Shown one piece after another: positions 47,548-56,723 of a stretch of DNA of 64,000 nt. The notes below the pieces were generated by a model. It saw only the letters and a list, made by a program, of their open reading frames with translations, had not been told where the DNA came from and did no database searches. The stretch is from Thermithiobacillus tepidarius DSM 3134 (GTDB taxonomy: Bacteria > Pseudomonadota > Gammaproteobacteria > Acidithiobacillales > Thermithiobacillaceae): NCBI RefSeq assembly GCF_000423825.1, contig NZ_KE384096.1, forward strand, positions 124,001 through 188,000, in the 5' to 3' direction. Position numbers and translations under genes: made by a program. The stretch's first letter is position 1; every line of letters starts with the position of its first letter.

Positions 47548-50301
47548 ATGATCGCGGATCAGACGACGCGCAGCGAAGTGCTGGACTGCAGCCGTTCCTT
47601 CCTGGTGCAGGCGCCGGCCGGCTCGGGCAAGACCAGCCTGCTGATCCAGCGCTTTCTCGCGCTTCTCGCCCGCGTCGAACGGCCCGAGCAGGTGCTCGCC
47701 ATGACCTTCACCCGCAAGGCGGCCGGGGAGATGCGCGAGCGCATCATCCAGGCGCTGCGAAGCGCGGCGGGGGCGCCGCCGGCGGAGGCCCACGCCCTCG
47801 TCACCCACCGGCTGGGCCAGACGGTGCTGCAGCGGGATGCCCAGCTCGGCTGGCGGCTGCTGGACAATCCCGGGCGCCTGAACGTGATGACCATCGACAG
47901 CTTCTGCAGCACCATCACCCGTGCCATGCCCCTGCTGGCCCAGTTCGGTGCGCAGCCCGAAACCATCGATGATGCTGCGCCCTTGTACACCCAGGCGGCG
48001 CAGGCCACCCTGGCGCTGGCCGCCGACGACCCGGATCTGCAAAAGGCCCTCTACGTGCTGCTGTTGCAGGTGGACGGCCGGCGCGACGCGCTGGAGCAGG
48101 TGATCGCCGTCATGCTGGCCCGCAGGGAGCAATGGCAGGACTGGGTGGTGGCCGGCGCCGCCCGGACGGCGGACCTGCGCCTCCTGCTGGAAGCGGGACT
48201 GAGTGCCGCCGTCGAACGCGCGCTGGCGCCGCTCAGGCAGCGTCTCGACGGGCGCCTGCTGGACACCCTGGTCCAGGTGGCCGCCTGCAGCCGCGAGCAG
48301 CTGCTGGCCCGGGACAAAACCTGCCCGTGGGAGGCCGTTTGCACGACGGGGCCCCATGCCCTGGCCTACTGGCAGGCGGCGGCGGAGCTGCTGCTGACCA
48401 GCCAGGGCACTTGGCGCAAGCAGATCGGCGAGGCCATGGGGCTGCCCGCCAAAAGCCCCGGTCAACTGGCGCTCAAGGCACTCATCGCCGGGCTCGCCGA
48501 TGATCCGGCCTTGGCGGAACGCCTGCACGCCTGCCGCTCCCTGCCGCCGCCGCAGCTGGCCGAGTCCACCTGGGAGGTGCTGGAAGCCATGCTGCAGATC
48601 CTGCGCCTGTCGCTCGGCCAGCTCTGGCTCGTGTTCCAGCAGGCCCGGCAGATCGACTACACGGGGGTAGCGCTGGCCGCCGTGCAGGCGCTGGGCACGG
48701 CCGAGGAGCCGTCGGAGCGGCTGCTGGCTCTGGATGCCCAGATCCAGCATCTGCTGGTGGACGAGTTCCAGGACACCTCCATCCTGCAGGGCAACCTGCT
48801 GGGCCTGCTCACCGCCGGCTGGCAGCCGGGCGACGGCCGTACCCTGTTTGCCGTGGGCGATCCCATGCAGTCCATCTATCGCTTCCGCAAGGCCGAGCTG
48901 AATCTCTTTCTGCAGGCCTGGGAGAGCGGCCGCATCAAGCACGTGCCGGTCACCACGCTCAATCTGGCGGTGAATTTCCGCTCCGAATGCAGTCTGGTGG
49001 ACTGGTGCAACGCCGTGTTCCGGGAAGCTTTTCCGGATGCCCACGATCTGGAGCGGGGCGCCGCGGCCCATTTCGAGAGCGAAGCGCATCGCGGCGACAG
49101 CCATGACGCGCACGTGACGCTGCACTATTGGTCGGCGCCGGATCCCGTGGACGAGGCGCGGGTGGTGGCGGCGGAGGTGCAGACCGCCTTGGCCGAATCC
49201 GCCGGCAAGGTGGCCATTCTGGTGGCCAGCCGCAGCCATGCCCAGCCCATCATGGCCGCCCTGCGCGATGTCGGCGTGCCGTACCGGGCGCAGGACATGG
49301 ATCCGCTGCTGAGCCGGCCGGTGGTAGGCGACCTGCTGGCGCTCACGCGCGCCCTGCTGCACCCGGCCGACCGCCTGCACATGCTGGCGGTACTGCGCAG
49401 CCCTATGGTGGGCCTGTCCCTGGCGGATCTGCTGGCCCTGACCGAGCACGAATCGCTGGAGACGGAACAGGGCCGCCCGCCCGCCGTGATCGAGCGCCTG
49501 CTGGAGGATGCCGGGCCTTTGAGCGCGGATGGCCAGCTTTGCCTGCAGCGCTTCCTGCCCGTATGGCGGGCGGCGCTGGCGCGCCTGGGACGCAGCCCCG
49601 TGGAGAGGTTGGTGCGCTCCCTCTGGCTCAGCCTGGGTGGACCTTTGTGCACCGACGCCACCGGCTGGCAGGACGCGGAGCGCTTTTTCGCCCAGCTGGC
49701 ACGCCTGGAAGGGGAGCAGCGCCTGACCCTGGAAAACCTGGACCAGGCGCTGGAGCGGCTCTATGCGGCGGCGAACGCCGATCCGGCGCTGCGGGTCGAG
49801 ATCATGACCATGCACAAGGCCAAGGGCCTGCAGTTCAATACCGTGATCCTGCCACAGCTCAGCCGCAAGCGCGGCCAGGACGACCTGCCGTTGCTGCTGC
49901 TGGAGGAGATGCTCGACGGCAGCATTCTCATCGCGCCGCGTCCGGCGCGCGGGCGCAGCCACGAGGACGACCGGTTTTACCAATGGTTGCTGCGCCGGGA
50001 GCGCCAGCGTCTGCACGAGGAGCGCAAGCGCCTCTTCTACGTGGCCGTCACCCGTGCCGAGCGCAAGCTCGTGCTGTGCGGCGTGGCGGCGGACAAGAAC
50101 GGGGTGCCGGAGCCGCAAGGCGAACTCTTCAAATACGTCTGGTGCGACGACCTGCCCATGCGGCGCATCGGCCATGCGGCGGGCGGCGGGGCCATGGCGG
50201 GCGCCGGCCAGCCGCAGCGGGTCCGGCCGGACTGGCAGCGGCCGCCGCTGCCCGAGACCTTGCCGGTGTCATGGAAGCGGGCGGTGGGGGAGGAGGATTG
50301 A
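47548..50301 (+). CDS. AddA-like UvrD/RecB-type DNA helicase lacking the C-terminal nuclease
   Basis: A 917-residue superfamily 1 helicase. Walker A is APAGSGKTS (22-30), motif II VDEFQDTS (about 404-411), motif III around VGDPMQSIYRFRKAE and motif VI RLFYVAVTRA (about 830). Most AddA/RecB-like partners carry another 150-250 residues with a second nuclease; this one ends at PETLPVSWKRAVGEED. It is immediately downstream of the AddB-like nuclease, so the two should form the end-processing complex for double-strand break repair (inference). Confidence 0.9.
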   Translation: MIADQTTRSEVLDCSRSFLVQAPAGSGKTSLLIQRFLALLARVERPEQVLAMTFTRKAAGEMRERIIQALRSAAGAPPAEAHALVTHRLGQTVLQRDAQLGWRLLDNPGRLNVMTIDSFCSTITRAMPLLAQFGAQPETIDDAAPLYTQAAQATLALAADDPDLQKALYVLLLQVDGRRDALEQVIAVMLARREQWQDWVVAGAARTADLRLLLEAGLSAAVERALAPLRQRLDGRLLDTLVQVAACSREQLLARDKTCPWEAVCTTGPHALAYWQAAAELLLTSQGTWRKQIGEAMGLPAKSPGQLALKALIAGLADDPALAERLHACRSLPPPQLAESTWEVLEAMLQILRLSLGQLWLVFQQARQIDYTGVALAAVQALGTAEEPSERLLALDAQIQHLLVDEFQDTSILQGNLLGLLTAGWQPGDGRTLFAVGDPMQSIYRFRKAELNLFLQAWESGRIKHVPVTTLNLAVNFRSECSLVDWCNAVFREAFPDAHDLERGAAAHFESEAHRGDSHDAHVTLHYWSAPDPVDEARVVAAEVQTALAESAGKVAILVASRSHAQPIMAALRDVGVPYRAQDMDPLLSRPVVGDLLALTRALLHPADRLHMLAVLRSPMVGLSLADLLALTEHESLETEQGRPPAVIERLLEDAGPLSADGQLCLQRFLPVWRAALARLGRSPVERLVRSLWLSLGGPLCTDATGWQDAERFFAQLARLEGEQRLTLENLDQALERLYAAANADPALRVEIMTMHKAKGLQFNTVILPQLSRKRGQDDLPLLLLEEMLDGSILIAPRPARGRSHEDDRFYQWLLRRERQRLHEERKRLFYVAVTRAERKLVLCGVAADKNGVPEPQGELFKYVWCDDLPMRRIGHAAGGGAMAGAGQPQRVRPDWQRPPLPETLPVSWKRAVGEED

Positions 50302-50371
50302 GCGGGGGAAGTGGGGCTGAGTTGGGCTCAGCTCAACAGGTCTTGGGGTGTCCGCGGCTGGGCCAAAGGCC

Positions 50372-50393
50372 GTAGGAGCCAACTCGCTCCTAC
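50372..50393. repeat. REP-like palindrome
   Basis: GTAGGAGC and GCTCCTAC (50372-50379 with 50386-50393) form an 8-base inverted repeat around CAACTC. It lies 70 bases after the helicase stop and resembles the palindrome at 29461. Confidence 0.6.
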
Positions 50394-50461
50394 CCTCCCG
50401 TGAGCCCGCGCGGTCCAGCGCGTTGCCGGGGCAGCGCTGGCGCAGTGGCCAGGCGGGTGCC

Positions 50462-52147
50462 TCAGCCTTCGGCGCTCAGGCCCTTTGCCGCTCCTTCCTC
50501 CAAAGCCCTGCCGCCGTCGAAGCGCAGCACCCGGTCAGCCAGGCGGACGGTGCGTGGGCGGTGGGCGATGATGAAGATGCTCTTCTGGCCGTGCAGGGCG
50601 GCGATGGTCTGGGCGATCTTTTCCTCGCTGTCGGCGTCCAGGGCGCTGGTGGCCTCGTCCAGCACCAGCACGGGTGCGTCGCGGTACAGGGCGCGGGCGA
50701 TGGCGAGGCGCTGCTTCTGGCCGCCTGACAGGCTGCCGCCGCGCGGTCCGACCGGCGCCTCCAAGCCGCCGAGGGGTTCCAGGAATTCCCAGGCATGCGC
50801 CTGCTCCGCCGCCCGGCGGGCCCGCTCGCGGTCGGGCGCGGCATCGCCGTAGGCGATATTGAAGAGGGCGCTGCCCTCGAAAAGCACCGGGTCCTGGCCC
50901 ACGAAGGCGAAGAGCTGCCGGTAGCGGGGCAGGGTGGCGGGATCGAGCGTGGCCCGGCCCAGGCGGATATGGCCGCTGCTGGGCGGCACCAGGCCGAGCA
51001 GCACGCGGGCGAAGCTGGTCTTGCCGCTGCCCGAAGCGCCGGTGATGGCCACCGTCTCGCCCGGCATGAAGCTCAGGTTCAGATCGACGAGACTCCATTC
51101 CGCCGCGCCAGGGTAGCGCAGGGACAAGTGCTCGCAATGCCAGTCCTGCCACTGGAGCGCCGGACCGCCGGACGCGAGCGCTTCCGCCGGCTGGTCGATC
51201 CAGGCGAAGAGGCGGTCGGCGGCGCTCAGGCCCTGCTGCAGTTGGTTGTTGGCGGCGGAGAGACGGCGCAGGGGCTCGTAGACCATGATGAGCGCGGTCA
51301 GAAAGCTGAAGAAGGCGCCGGTGCTCATCTCGCCCTGGATGACCGAGCGCCCGCCCAGGAAGATGATGATGGCGATGCCGAGAGCGCCCACGAACTCCAT
51401 GAAGGGCAGGGTCGCCTTCTGCACCCGCCAGATGTGCATCATGGTGGTGAAGTAGCGCTGGGCATGTCCAGCGAAGCGCCGCTGCTCGAAATCCTCCACG
51501 CGGTGGACCTTGATCACTTCGATGCCGTCTAGGGTCTGGGCGAAGTGGTCGAGCAGCTGGCCCATGTGCTGCTGCTGGCTGCCGCCGCGCCGCCGCAGGC
51601 TCTCGCCGAAGCGGATCAGCGGATAGAGGGCGAGCGGCAGGGTCAGGAAGCTCACCAGCGCCAACTGCCAGTTCTGGTACAGGACCACGCCCATGAGAGC
51701 GATGATGGTGAAGCCCGACAAAAAGAAGCTGGCCAGCACGCTGAGGCCGCTTTGCAGCAATGTCAGGTCCAGGCTCATGCGCGACAGCACCTCGCCGCGC
51801 TTGACGCGCAGGTGCGTCTCCAAGGGCAGGCGCAGGGTATGGCTGTAGAGGGCTTCCTTGAGCTGCAGCAGGATGCGCTCCTCGATGCCCGCCATGATCA
51901 TGTTCTGGGCGTAGTCGGCCAGTCCCTTGACCAGGTAGATGCCCAGCACGCCCAGCGGCAGATAGACCAGCATGCGCGCGTCGCGGGCGATGAAAATCTG
52001 GTCCAGCACGGGCTTGATCATGTAGGCGCCCAGTGCCGCAAAGCCGCCGGAGACGGCCATCAGCAGCACGGCCAGCACCAGTCGCCCGCGGTACGGCCGC
52101 AGGTAGCCGAGCAGGCGCCGGAAGACGGGGGAGCGGAAAGGGTTCAA
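50462..52147 (-). CDS. msbA: MsbA-type lipid exporter, ABC half-transporter
   Basis: A 561-residue fused membrane-plus-ATPase protein. Six helices lie within about 15-300, then the nucleotide-binding domain with Walker A GASGSGKT, signature LSGGQKQRL and Walker B VLVLDEATSALD. It flips lipid A or other lipids across the inner membrane. The only start in the fdxA-msbA gap is a TTG at 52147, and it has no good ribosome site; the real start may be an even rarer codon. fdxA ends 63 bases upstream. Confidence 0.9.
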   Translation of the reverse strand: MNPFRSPVFRRLLGYLRPYRGRLVLAVLLMAVSGGFAALGAYMIKPVLDQIFIARDARMLVYLPLGVLGIYLVKGLADYAQNMIMAGIEERILLQLKEALYSHTLRLPLETHLRVKRGEVLSRMSLDLTLLQSGLSVLASFFLSGFTIIALMGVVLYQNWQLALVSFLTLPLALYPLIRFGESLRRRGGSQQQHMGQLLDHFAQTLDGIEVIKVHRVEDFEQRRFAGHAQRYFTTMMHIWRVQKATLPFMEFVGALGIAIIIFLGGRSVIQGEMSTGAFFSFLTALIMVYEPLRRLSAANNQLQQGLSAADRLFAWIDQPAEALASGGPALQWQDWHCEHLSLRYPGAAEWSLVDLNLSFMPGETVAITGASGSGKTSFARVLLGLVPPSSGHIRLGRATLDPATLPRYRQLFAFVGQDPVLFEGSALFNIAYGDAAPDRERARRAAEQAHAWEFLEPLGGLEAPVGPRGGSLSGGQKQRLAIARALYRDAPVLVLDEATSALDADSEEKIAQTIAALHGQKSIFIIAHRPRTVRLADRVLRFDGGRALEEGAAKGLSAEG

Positions 52148-52210
52148 GGAGGCGGTCTGGGAAGGCGGCGTCGCGGGCTGGTCCGGGACGTTCCGATCAG
52201 CCTGGCCCGA

Positions 52211-52534
52211 TCAGCGTTCCAGCAGGTCGATCTTGTCCTTGACCTGGGCCCACTCGTCGGCATCCGGCAGGGCGTCCTTCTTTTGGATGATGGGCTTCCA
52301 CTGCTTGGCCAGCTCCGCGTTGATGCCGAGGAAGACTTCCTGGCCTTCGGGCAGGTCGTCGTCGCGGTAAATGGCGTTGATGGGGCACTCGGGCTCGCAC
52401 AGGGTGCAGTCGATGCACTCGTCGGGATCGATCACCAGGAAATTGGGGCCCTCACGGAAACAATCCACCGGGCACACGTCCACGCAATCGGTGTACTTGC
52501 ACTTGATACAGGCTTCGGTGACCACGTACGTCAT
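52211..52534 (-). CDS. fdxA: 7Fe ferredoxin (3Fe-4S plus 4Fe-4S)
   Basis: A 107-residue FdxA with cysteine spacing for both clusters: [17 protein letters not shown] near the N-terminus and [12 protein letters not shown] at 39-50. A C-terminal helical extension follows. It is a low-potential electron carrier in the cytoplasm. The ATG at 52534 has GGAGG eight bases upstream. Confidence 0.97.
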   Translation of the reverse strand: MTYVVTEACIKCKYTDCVDVCPVDCFREGPNFLVIDPDECIDCTLCEPECPINAIYRDDDLPEGQEVFLGINAELAKQWKPIIQKKDALPDADEWAQVKDKIDLLER

Positions 52535-52629
52535 GAGATCCTCCAAAAACAGGGTGTGAATGCTGCGACAGGCGGCGCCCCGCGCAGGATGAGGCAAAGC
52601 TAAGCCTTTCGCAAGCTCCGATCAAGCCC

Positions 52630-52635
52630 TATAAT
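52630..52635 (+). promoter_or_regulatory. Candidate -10 element (TATAAT) for ilvD
   Basis: A perfect -10 hexamer in the fdxA/ilvD gap. The -35 region 17 bases upstream (TTTCGC) is weak. The message would have a leader of about 160 bases before ilvD. Confidence 0.45.
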
Positions 52636-52804
52636 TGTCATTTTCTGTCATGGGCCGTCCGGGCACGCCGCTGAAGATGCCACTGCCGGCGTTCAGCGTT
52701 TCGTTTGCCCGAGGCGATGAGAATGACAAGGATTTAGTTTATCCTCTTTTCCCGACCGGGGTCGACTGTCTCGCTCCCGAACCGCAACCCACAAAGGTGT
52801 TTCC

Positions 52805-54481
52805 ATGCGTTCCGACACGATCAAGAAGGGCTTTGAACGTACCCCGCACCGCGCCCTCCTGAAGGCCTGCGGCCTCACCGATGCCGATATGGACAAGCCC
52901 TTCATCGGCGTCTGCAACTCCTACATCGACATCATCCCCGGCCACGTGCACCTGCAGGAGTTCGGGCGCATCGTCAAGGAAGAGATCCGCAAGGCCGGCG
53001 GCGTGCCCTTCGAGTTCAACACCATCGGCGTGGACGACGGCATCGTCATGGGCCACGACGGCATGCGCTACTCGCTGCCCAGCCGCGAGATCATCGCCGA
53101 CTCCCTGGAAACGGTGGTGCGCGCCCATCACCTGGACGCCCTGATCTGCATTCCCAATTGCGACAAGATCGTGCCCGGCATGCTCATGGGCGCCATCCGC
53201 TGCGACGTGCCGACCGTCTTCGTGTCGGGCGGGCCGATGGAGGCCGGGCATCTGTCCGACGGCACGCCGGTCGACCTCGTGACCGCCTTCGAAGCCGTGG
53301 GCCAGTACAAGCTCGGCAAGATTACCGACCTGCGCCTGAAGGAGATCGAAGACAAGGCCTGTCCCACCTGCGGCTCCTGCTCCGGCATGTTCACGGCCAA
53401 CTCCATGAACTGCCTGATGGAGGCCTTGGGCGTCGCATTGCCAGAAAACGGCACCATCCTGGCCACCAGCCCGCGCCGCCGCGATCTGGTGCGCCAGGCC
53501 GCTCAGCGCATCGTGGCGCTGGCCAAGGCCGGCGGCCCCACCATGCGCCAGTTGGTGGACTTCGAGGCCATCGACAACGCCTTCGTGCTGGACATGGCCA
53601 TGGGCGGCTCCACCAATACCGTGCTGCACACGCTGGCCATCGCCCGCGAGGCGGGCATCGACTATCCCCTGGAGCGCCTGAACCAGTTGTCCGAGCAGGT
53701 GGCCTACCTGGCCAAGGTGTCGCCGGCGCTGTCCACCGTGCACATCGAGGACATCGGCCGGGCCGGCGGCATCAGCGCCATCATGCACGAGGTGCATCGC
53801 CGCAACCCCGAGGTGCTGCATCTCGACAAGATGACGGTGAGCGGCGAGACCCTGCGCGCCATCGTCGAGCGCGCCGAGGTCAAGGACGAGCAGATCATCC
53901 GGCGCGCGGAGAATCCCATCTCCGCCACCGGCGGCCTGCGGGTGCTCTTCGGCAACCTGGCGCCCGAGGGCTCCATTATCAAGGCCGGCGCGGTGGCGCC
54001 CAACATGCGCAAGTTCGCCGGGCCGGCGAAGATCTACGACAGCATGGAGTCGGCCAGCGAGGGCATCCTGGACGGCGAGGTCAATGCCGGGGATGTGGTG
54101 GTGATCCGCTATGAGGGCCCCAAGGGCGGCCCCGGCATGCCCGAGCAGCTGGCGCCGACCGCCAACATCATGGGCATGGGCTTGGGCGAGAGCGTGGCGC
54201 TCATCACCGACGGCCGCTTCAGCGGCGCCACCCGCGGCGCCTGCATCGGCCACGTCTCGCCGGAGGCGGCCGAGGGCGGTCCCATCGGCCTGCTCCGGGA
54301 CGGCGACATCATCGAGATCGACATCGATGGCGGCAGCCTGAACGTGCGGCTCTCCGACGCCGAGCTCGCCGCTCGGCGCGAGACCTGGCAGCCGGTGGAA
54401 AAGCCGCTCAGCTCCTCATGGCTGCGCCGCTACCGCAAGCTGGTGACCAACGCCTCCAAGGGCGCGGTGCTGGAGAGCTGA
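52805..54481 (+). CDS. ilvD: Dihydroxy-acid dehydratase
   Basis: An iron-sulfur dehydratase of 558 residues, the third step of valine/isoleucine synthesis. Cluster and active-site residues are visible in [13 protein letters not shown] (about 35-47), [11 protein letters not shown] (115-125) and [18 protein letters not shown] (186-203). The partner steps ilvBNC are encoded 25 kb away. The stop is directly followed by the ATG of the NYN-CSD gene. Confidence 0.98.
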   Translation: MRSDTIKKGFERTPHRALLKACGLTDADMDKPFIGVCNSYIDIIPGHVHLQEFGRIVKEEIRKAGGVPFEFNTIGVDDGIVMGHDGMRYSLPSREIIADSLETVVRAHHLDALICIPNCDKIVPGMLMGAIRCDVPTVFVSGGPMEAGHLSDGTPVDLVTAFEAVGQYKLGKITDLRLKEIEDKACPTCGSCSGMFTANSMNCLMEALGVALPENGTILATSPRRRDLVRQAAQRIVALAKAGGPTMRQLVDFEAIDNAFVLDMAMGGSTNTVLHTLAIAREAGIDYPLERLNQLSEQVAYLAKVSPALSTVHIEDIGRAGGISAIMHEVHRRNPEVLHLDKMTVSGETLRAIVERAEVKDEQIIRRAENPISATGGLRVLFGNLAPEGSIIKAGAVAPNMRKFAGPAKIYDSMESASEGILDGEVNAGDVVVIRYEGPKGGPGMPEQLAPTANIMGMGLGESVALITDGRFSGATRGACIGHVSPEAAEGGPIGLLRDGDIIEIDIDGGSLNVRLSDAELAARRETWQPVEKPLSSSWLRRYRKLVTNASKGAVLES

Positions 54482-55402
54482 ATGCCGAACAGCAGCGGCC
54501 CCACTCGGCTGGGCGTCTATGTGGATGCCGAGAACATCAAGTGCAACGGTGGTTTCTCCCTGCGCTACGACGTGCTGCGGCGCTTCGCGGCACGGGAGCA
54601 GGCCAAGCTGCTGCGCCTGAACACCTACCTGGCCGTGGATCAGCAGCGCGGACGCGAGGACCCCGAGTATGGCGAGCGCATCCGCGGCTACCAGCAGGCG
54701 GTGCGCGATTCCGGGTGGAAGATCATCGAAAAGCCCGTGCGCTGGTACCAGAACGAGGACGGCACCTGGATCTCGAAGGCCAACGCCGATCTCGATCTGG
54801 CGGTCGACGCCATGCTGCAGTCGGATCGCCTGGACCAGGTTCTGCTGGTCACTGGCGACGGCGATTTCCTGCAGGTGGTCAAGGCGCTGCAGAACAAAGG
54901 CTGCCGGGTGGAACTGCTGGCTTTCAAGAACGTGTCCCGCGCCCTGCAGCATGAAGTGGACGCTTTTTATTCCGGCTATCTGATTCCCGGGCTCCTGCCC
55001 ATGCGCGACGCGCGCATCCCGTGGGGCGAGCTCGGCTCCCGGGTGCGCGGTGTCTGCACCAGCTGGGAGGGCAGCCGCGGCTTCGGCTTTCTGCGCTTCC
55101 TGAAGGACATTACCGCGGAGATGTGGATCACCGACAGCCGCAACCCGGAATCGCCCTACCAGACCGCTTTCCTGCATCATTCCGATCTGCCCGGCCATCT
55201 GGACCCGGCGGACCTGCCCAGCCGCGACATAATTTTCGAGTTCGATCTGGAGCCGAGCGAGCGGGAGAAGGGCGGCTTCGTCGCCCGGCGCTGCGCCGTG
55301 GTGCACCGCTACGACGGCAAAGGCGACAGCCGCGGCGAGCGCAACGGCACGGATGCCGCGGAGCGCGGCCAGGAGAACGCGGGCAAGCCGACCGCCGTCT
55401 AG
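54482..55402 (+). CDS. NYN ribonuclease-like domain fused to a cold-shock-type domain
   Basis: A 306-residue protein. The N-terminal NYN/PIN-like domain (about 10-160) has the acidic set D15 (YVDAENIK), D103/D105/D109 and D126/D128 (VTGDGDFLQ), as in LabA-type nucleases. The C-terminal about 85 residues (186-270) look like a cold-shock domain with RGFGFLRF (199-206) and FLHHSD (230-235). It would bind and perhaps cut RNA. The start abuts the ilvD stop (TGA then ATG), so it is in the ilvD operon. Confidence 0.85.
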   Translation: MPNSSGPTRLGVYVDAENIKCNGGFSLRYDVLRRFAAREQAKLLRLNTYLAVDQQRGREDPEYGERIRGYQQAVRDSGWKIIEKPVRWYQNEDGTWISKANADLDLAVDAMLQSDRLDQVLLVTGDGDFLQVVKALQNKGCRVELLAFKNVSRALQHEVDAFYSGYLIPGLLPMRDARIPWGELGSRVRGVCTSWEGSRGFGFLRFLKDITAEMWITDSRNPESPYQTAFLHHSDLPGHLDPADLPSRDIIFEFDLEPSEREKGGFVARRCAVVHRYDGKGDSRGERNGTDAAERGQENAGKPTAV

Positions 55403-55412
55403 CGGCCCTGCC

Positions 55413-56678
55413 TCAATACCAGAGCGCCAGCAGGAGCACGCCCGCGCCGGCGCTCAGGGCCATGCTGCCCATGCCCCACAGGAGATAGGGCCGCAGCCGC
55501 CGGTCGCCGAGCCCCACTCCCAGCCCCGCCTTCACCAGCGTATTGCTGAGTCCCGCCAGCAGGGCGCCGCCCACCGCGACGCCCAGCACCAGACGCCCAT
55601 TGATGCTCAGATCGGCCATGGACAAGGTGATGGCATCCACGTCGGCGATGCCGGAGGCCAGGGACAGGGCATAGACGCCCGCCTGTCCGTAGTAGTCGAG
55701 CGCCAGTTGCGCCGCGGCCAGGGTGATCGCGTAGATCGCCGCGAAGCTGAGCGCCTGGGTGAGCTCGAAGGGATTGCGCAGGGGCACGTCCGCGCTTTCC
55801 TGCACCTGATGCTGGGTGCGCCAGAAAAACAGCGCACCCAGCAGAGCGGCGGGCAGCACGAAGAGGGCCAGCACCTGCCCCATGCGCGGATTGATGGCCC
55901 AGGCCACCGCCGCCTGGCGCAGGAACATCATGGCGGAGGCGAGAATGATGCCGCTGGCCAGGCCGGCCGAAAACTGCGGGTTGCTCTTGCTGAGCCGGGC
56001 AAAGCTCATGGTCACCGCGGTGGAGCTGACCAGGCCGCCGAAGAGGGCGCTGATCAGCACGCCCTTGCGCGCGCCGAGGAGCTTGGCGCCGAAATAGCCC
56101 AGAAAAGACAATCCGGAGACCAGCACCACCATCAGCCAGATCTTGCGCGGATTGAACTGCAGAGCGGTGTAGTTCTGGTCCGGCAACAGGGGAAAGACCA
56201 CCAGGGCCACCAGGGCGAAGCGGATGATGGCGGCCAGCTCCTCCCGGCCGATGTTGCGGGCGATGAAGCCGTGCAGCGGCTCCTTGCTGGCCAGCAGCAG
56301 GGTGACGATGACGGCGATGATCATGGCGGCCAGCAGGTAGCCGAAAGCCGTGAGCCCGCCCAGCAGGAAAGCCGCCAGGGCGGAGTACTCGGTGGTCAGG
56401 CCGAGAGAGGGCTTGCCGAAGTTGGCGAGCAGGTAGCTGCCCAGGAGCAGAAACCCGAAAAGCGCCAGGGTAGTCAGGAAGACCGGCAACGGAAACCAGT
56501 AGGCGCTGACGAAGCCGAGTACGGTGATGAGCGGAAAGGTGCGTACCCCGATGGGGCGCTCGTTCGCGGGATGCGGACTGGCTTCGCGCTCGAGGCCGAT
56601 CAAAAGCCCGATGGCGAGCGCCACCAGGAAGGGAAAAACCCAGGCCGGCAGGAAATCGAATAGGGCCAGATCAGGCAC
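55413..56678 (-). CDS. MgtC/SapB plus DUF4010 membrane protein
   Basis: A 421-residue protein with roughly twelve membrane helices. The N-terminal third has the MgtC/SapB pattern (LAIGLLIGLERE near residue 20, VRTFPLITVLGF near 47) and the rest is DUF4010. The role is unknown; related MgtC proteins help growth at low magnesium. GTG start at 56678 with CGGAG six bases before. It follows argA on the same strand. Confidence 0.88.
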   Translation of the reverse strand: MPDLALFDFLPAWVFPFLVALAIGLLIGLEREASPHPANERPIGVRTFPLITVLGFVSAYWFPLPVFLTTLALFGFLLLGSYLLANFGKPSLGLTTEYSALAAFLLGGLTAFGYLLAAMIIAVIVTLLLASKEPLHGFIARNIGREELAAIIRFALVALVVFPLLPDQNYTALQFNPRKIWLMVVLVSGLSFLGYFGAKLLGARKGVLISALFGGLVSSTAVTMSFARLSKSNPQFSAGLASGIILASAMMFLRQAAVAWAINPRMGQVLALFVLPAALLGALFFWRTQHQVQESADVPLRNPFELTQALSFAAIYAITLAAAQLALDYYGQAGVYALSLASGIADVDAITLSMADLSINGRLVLGVAVGGALLAGLSNTLVKAGLGVGLGDRRLRPYLLWGMGSMALSAGAGVLLLALWY

Positions 56679-56723
56679 GCGGACTCCGGGTGTCGTTCAT
56701 GCGGATGCCTCCTGCCGCAAGGC

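Noticed and set aside
44197-50175. Minus-strand open frame of almost 2000 codons opposite the CbiM/DsbC/AddBA region
   Set aside because: It runs antisense to four genes with strong motifs. Such frames appear in high-GC DNA because stop codons are rare; no ribosome site or domain was seen.
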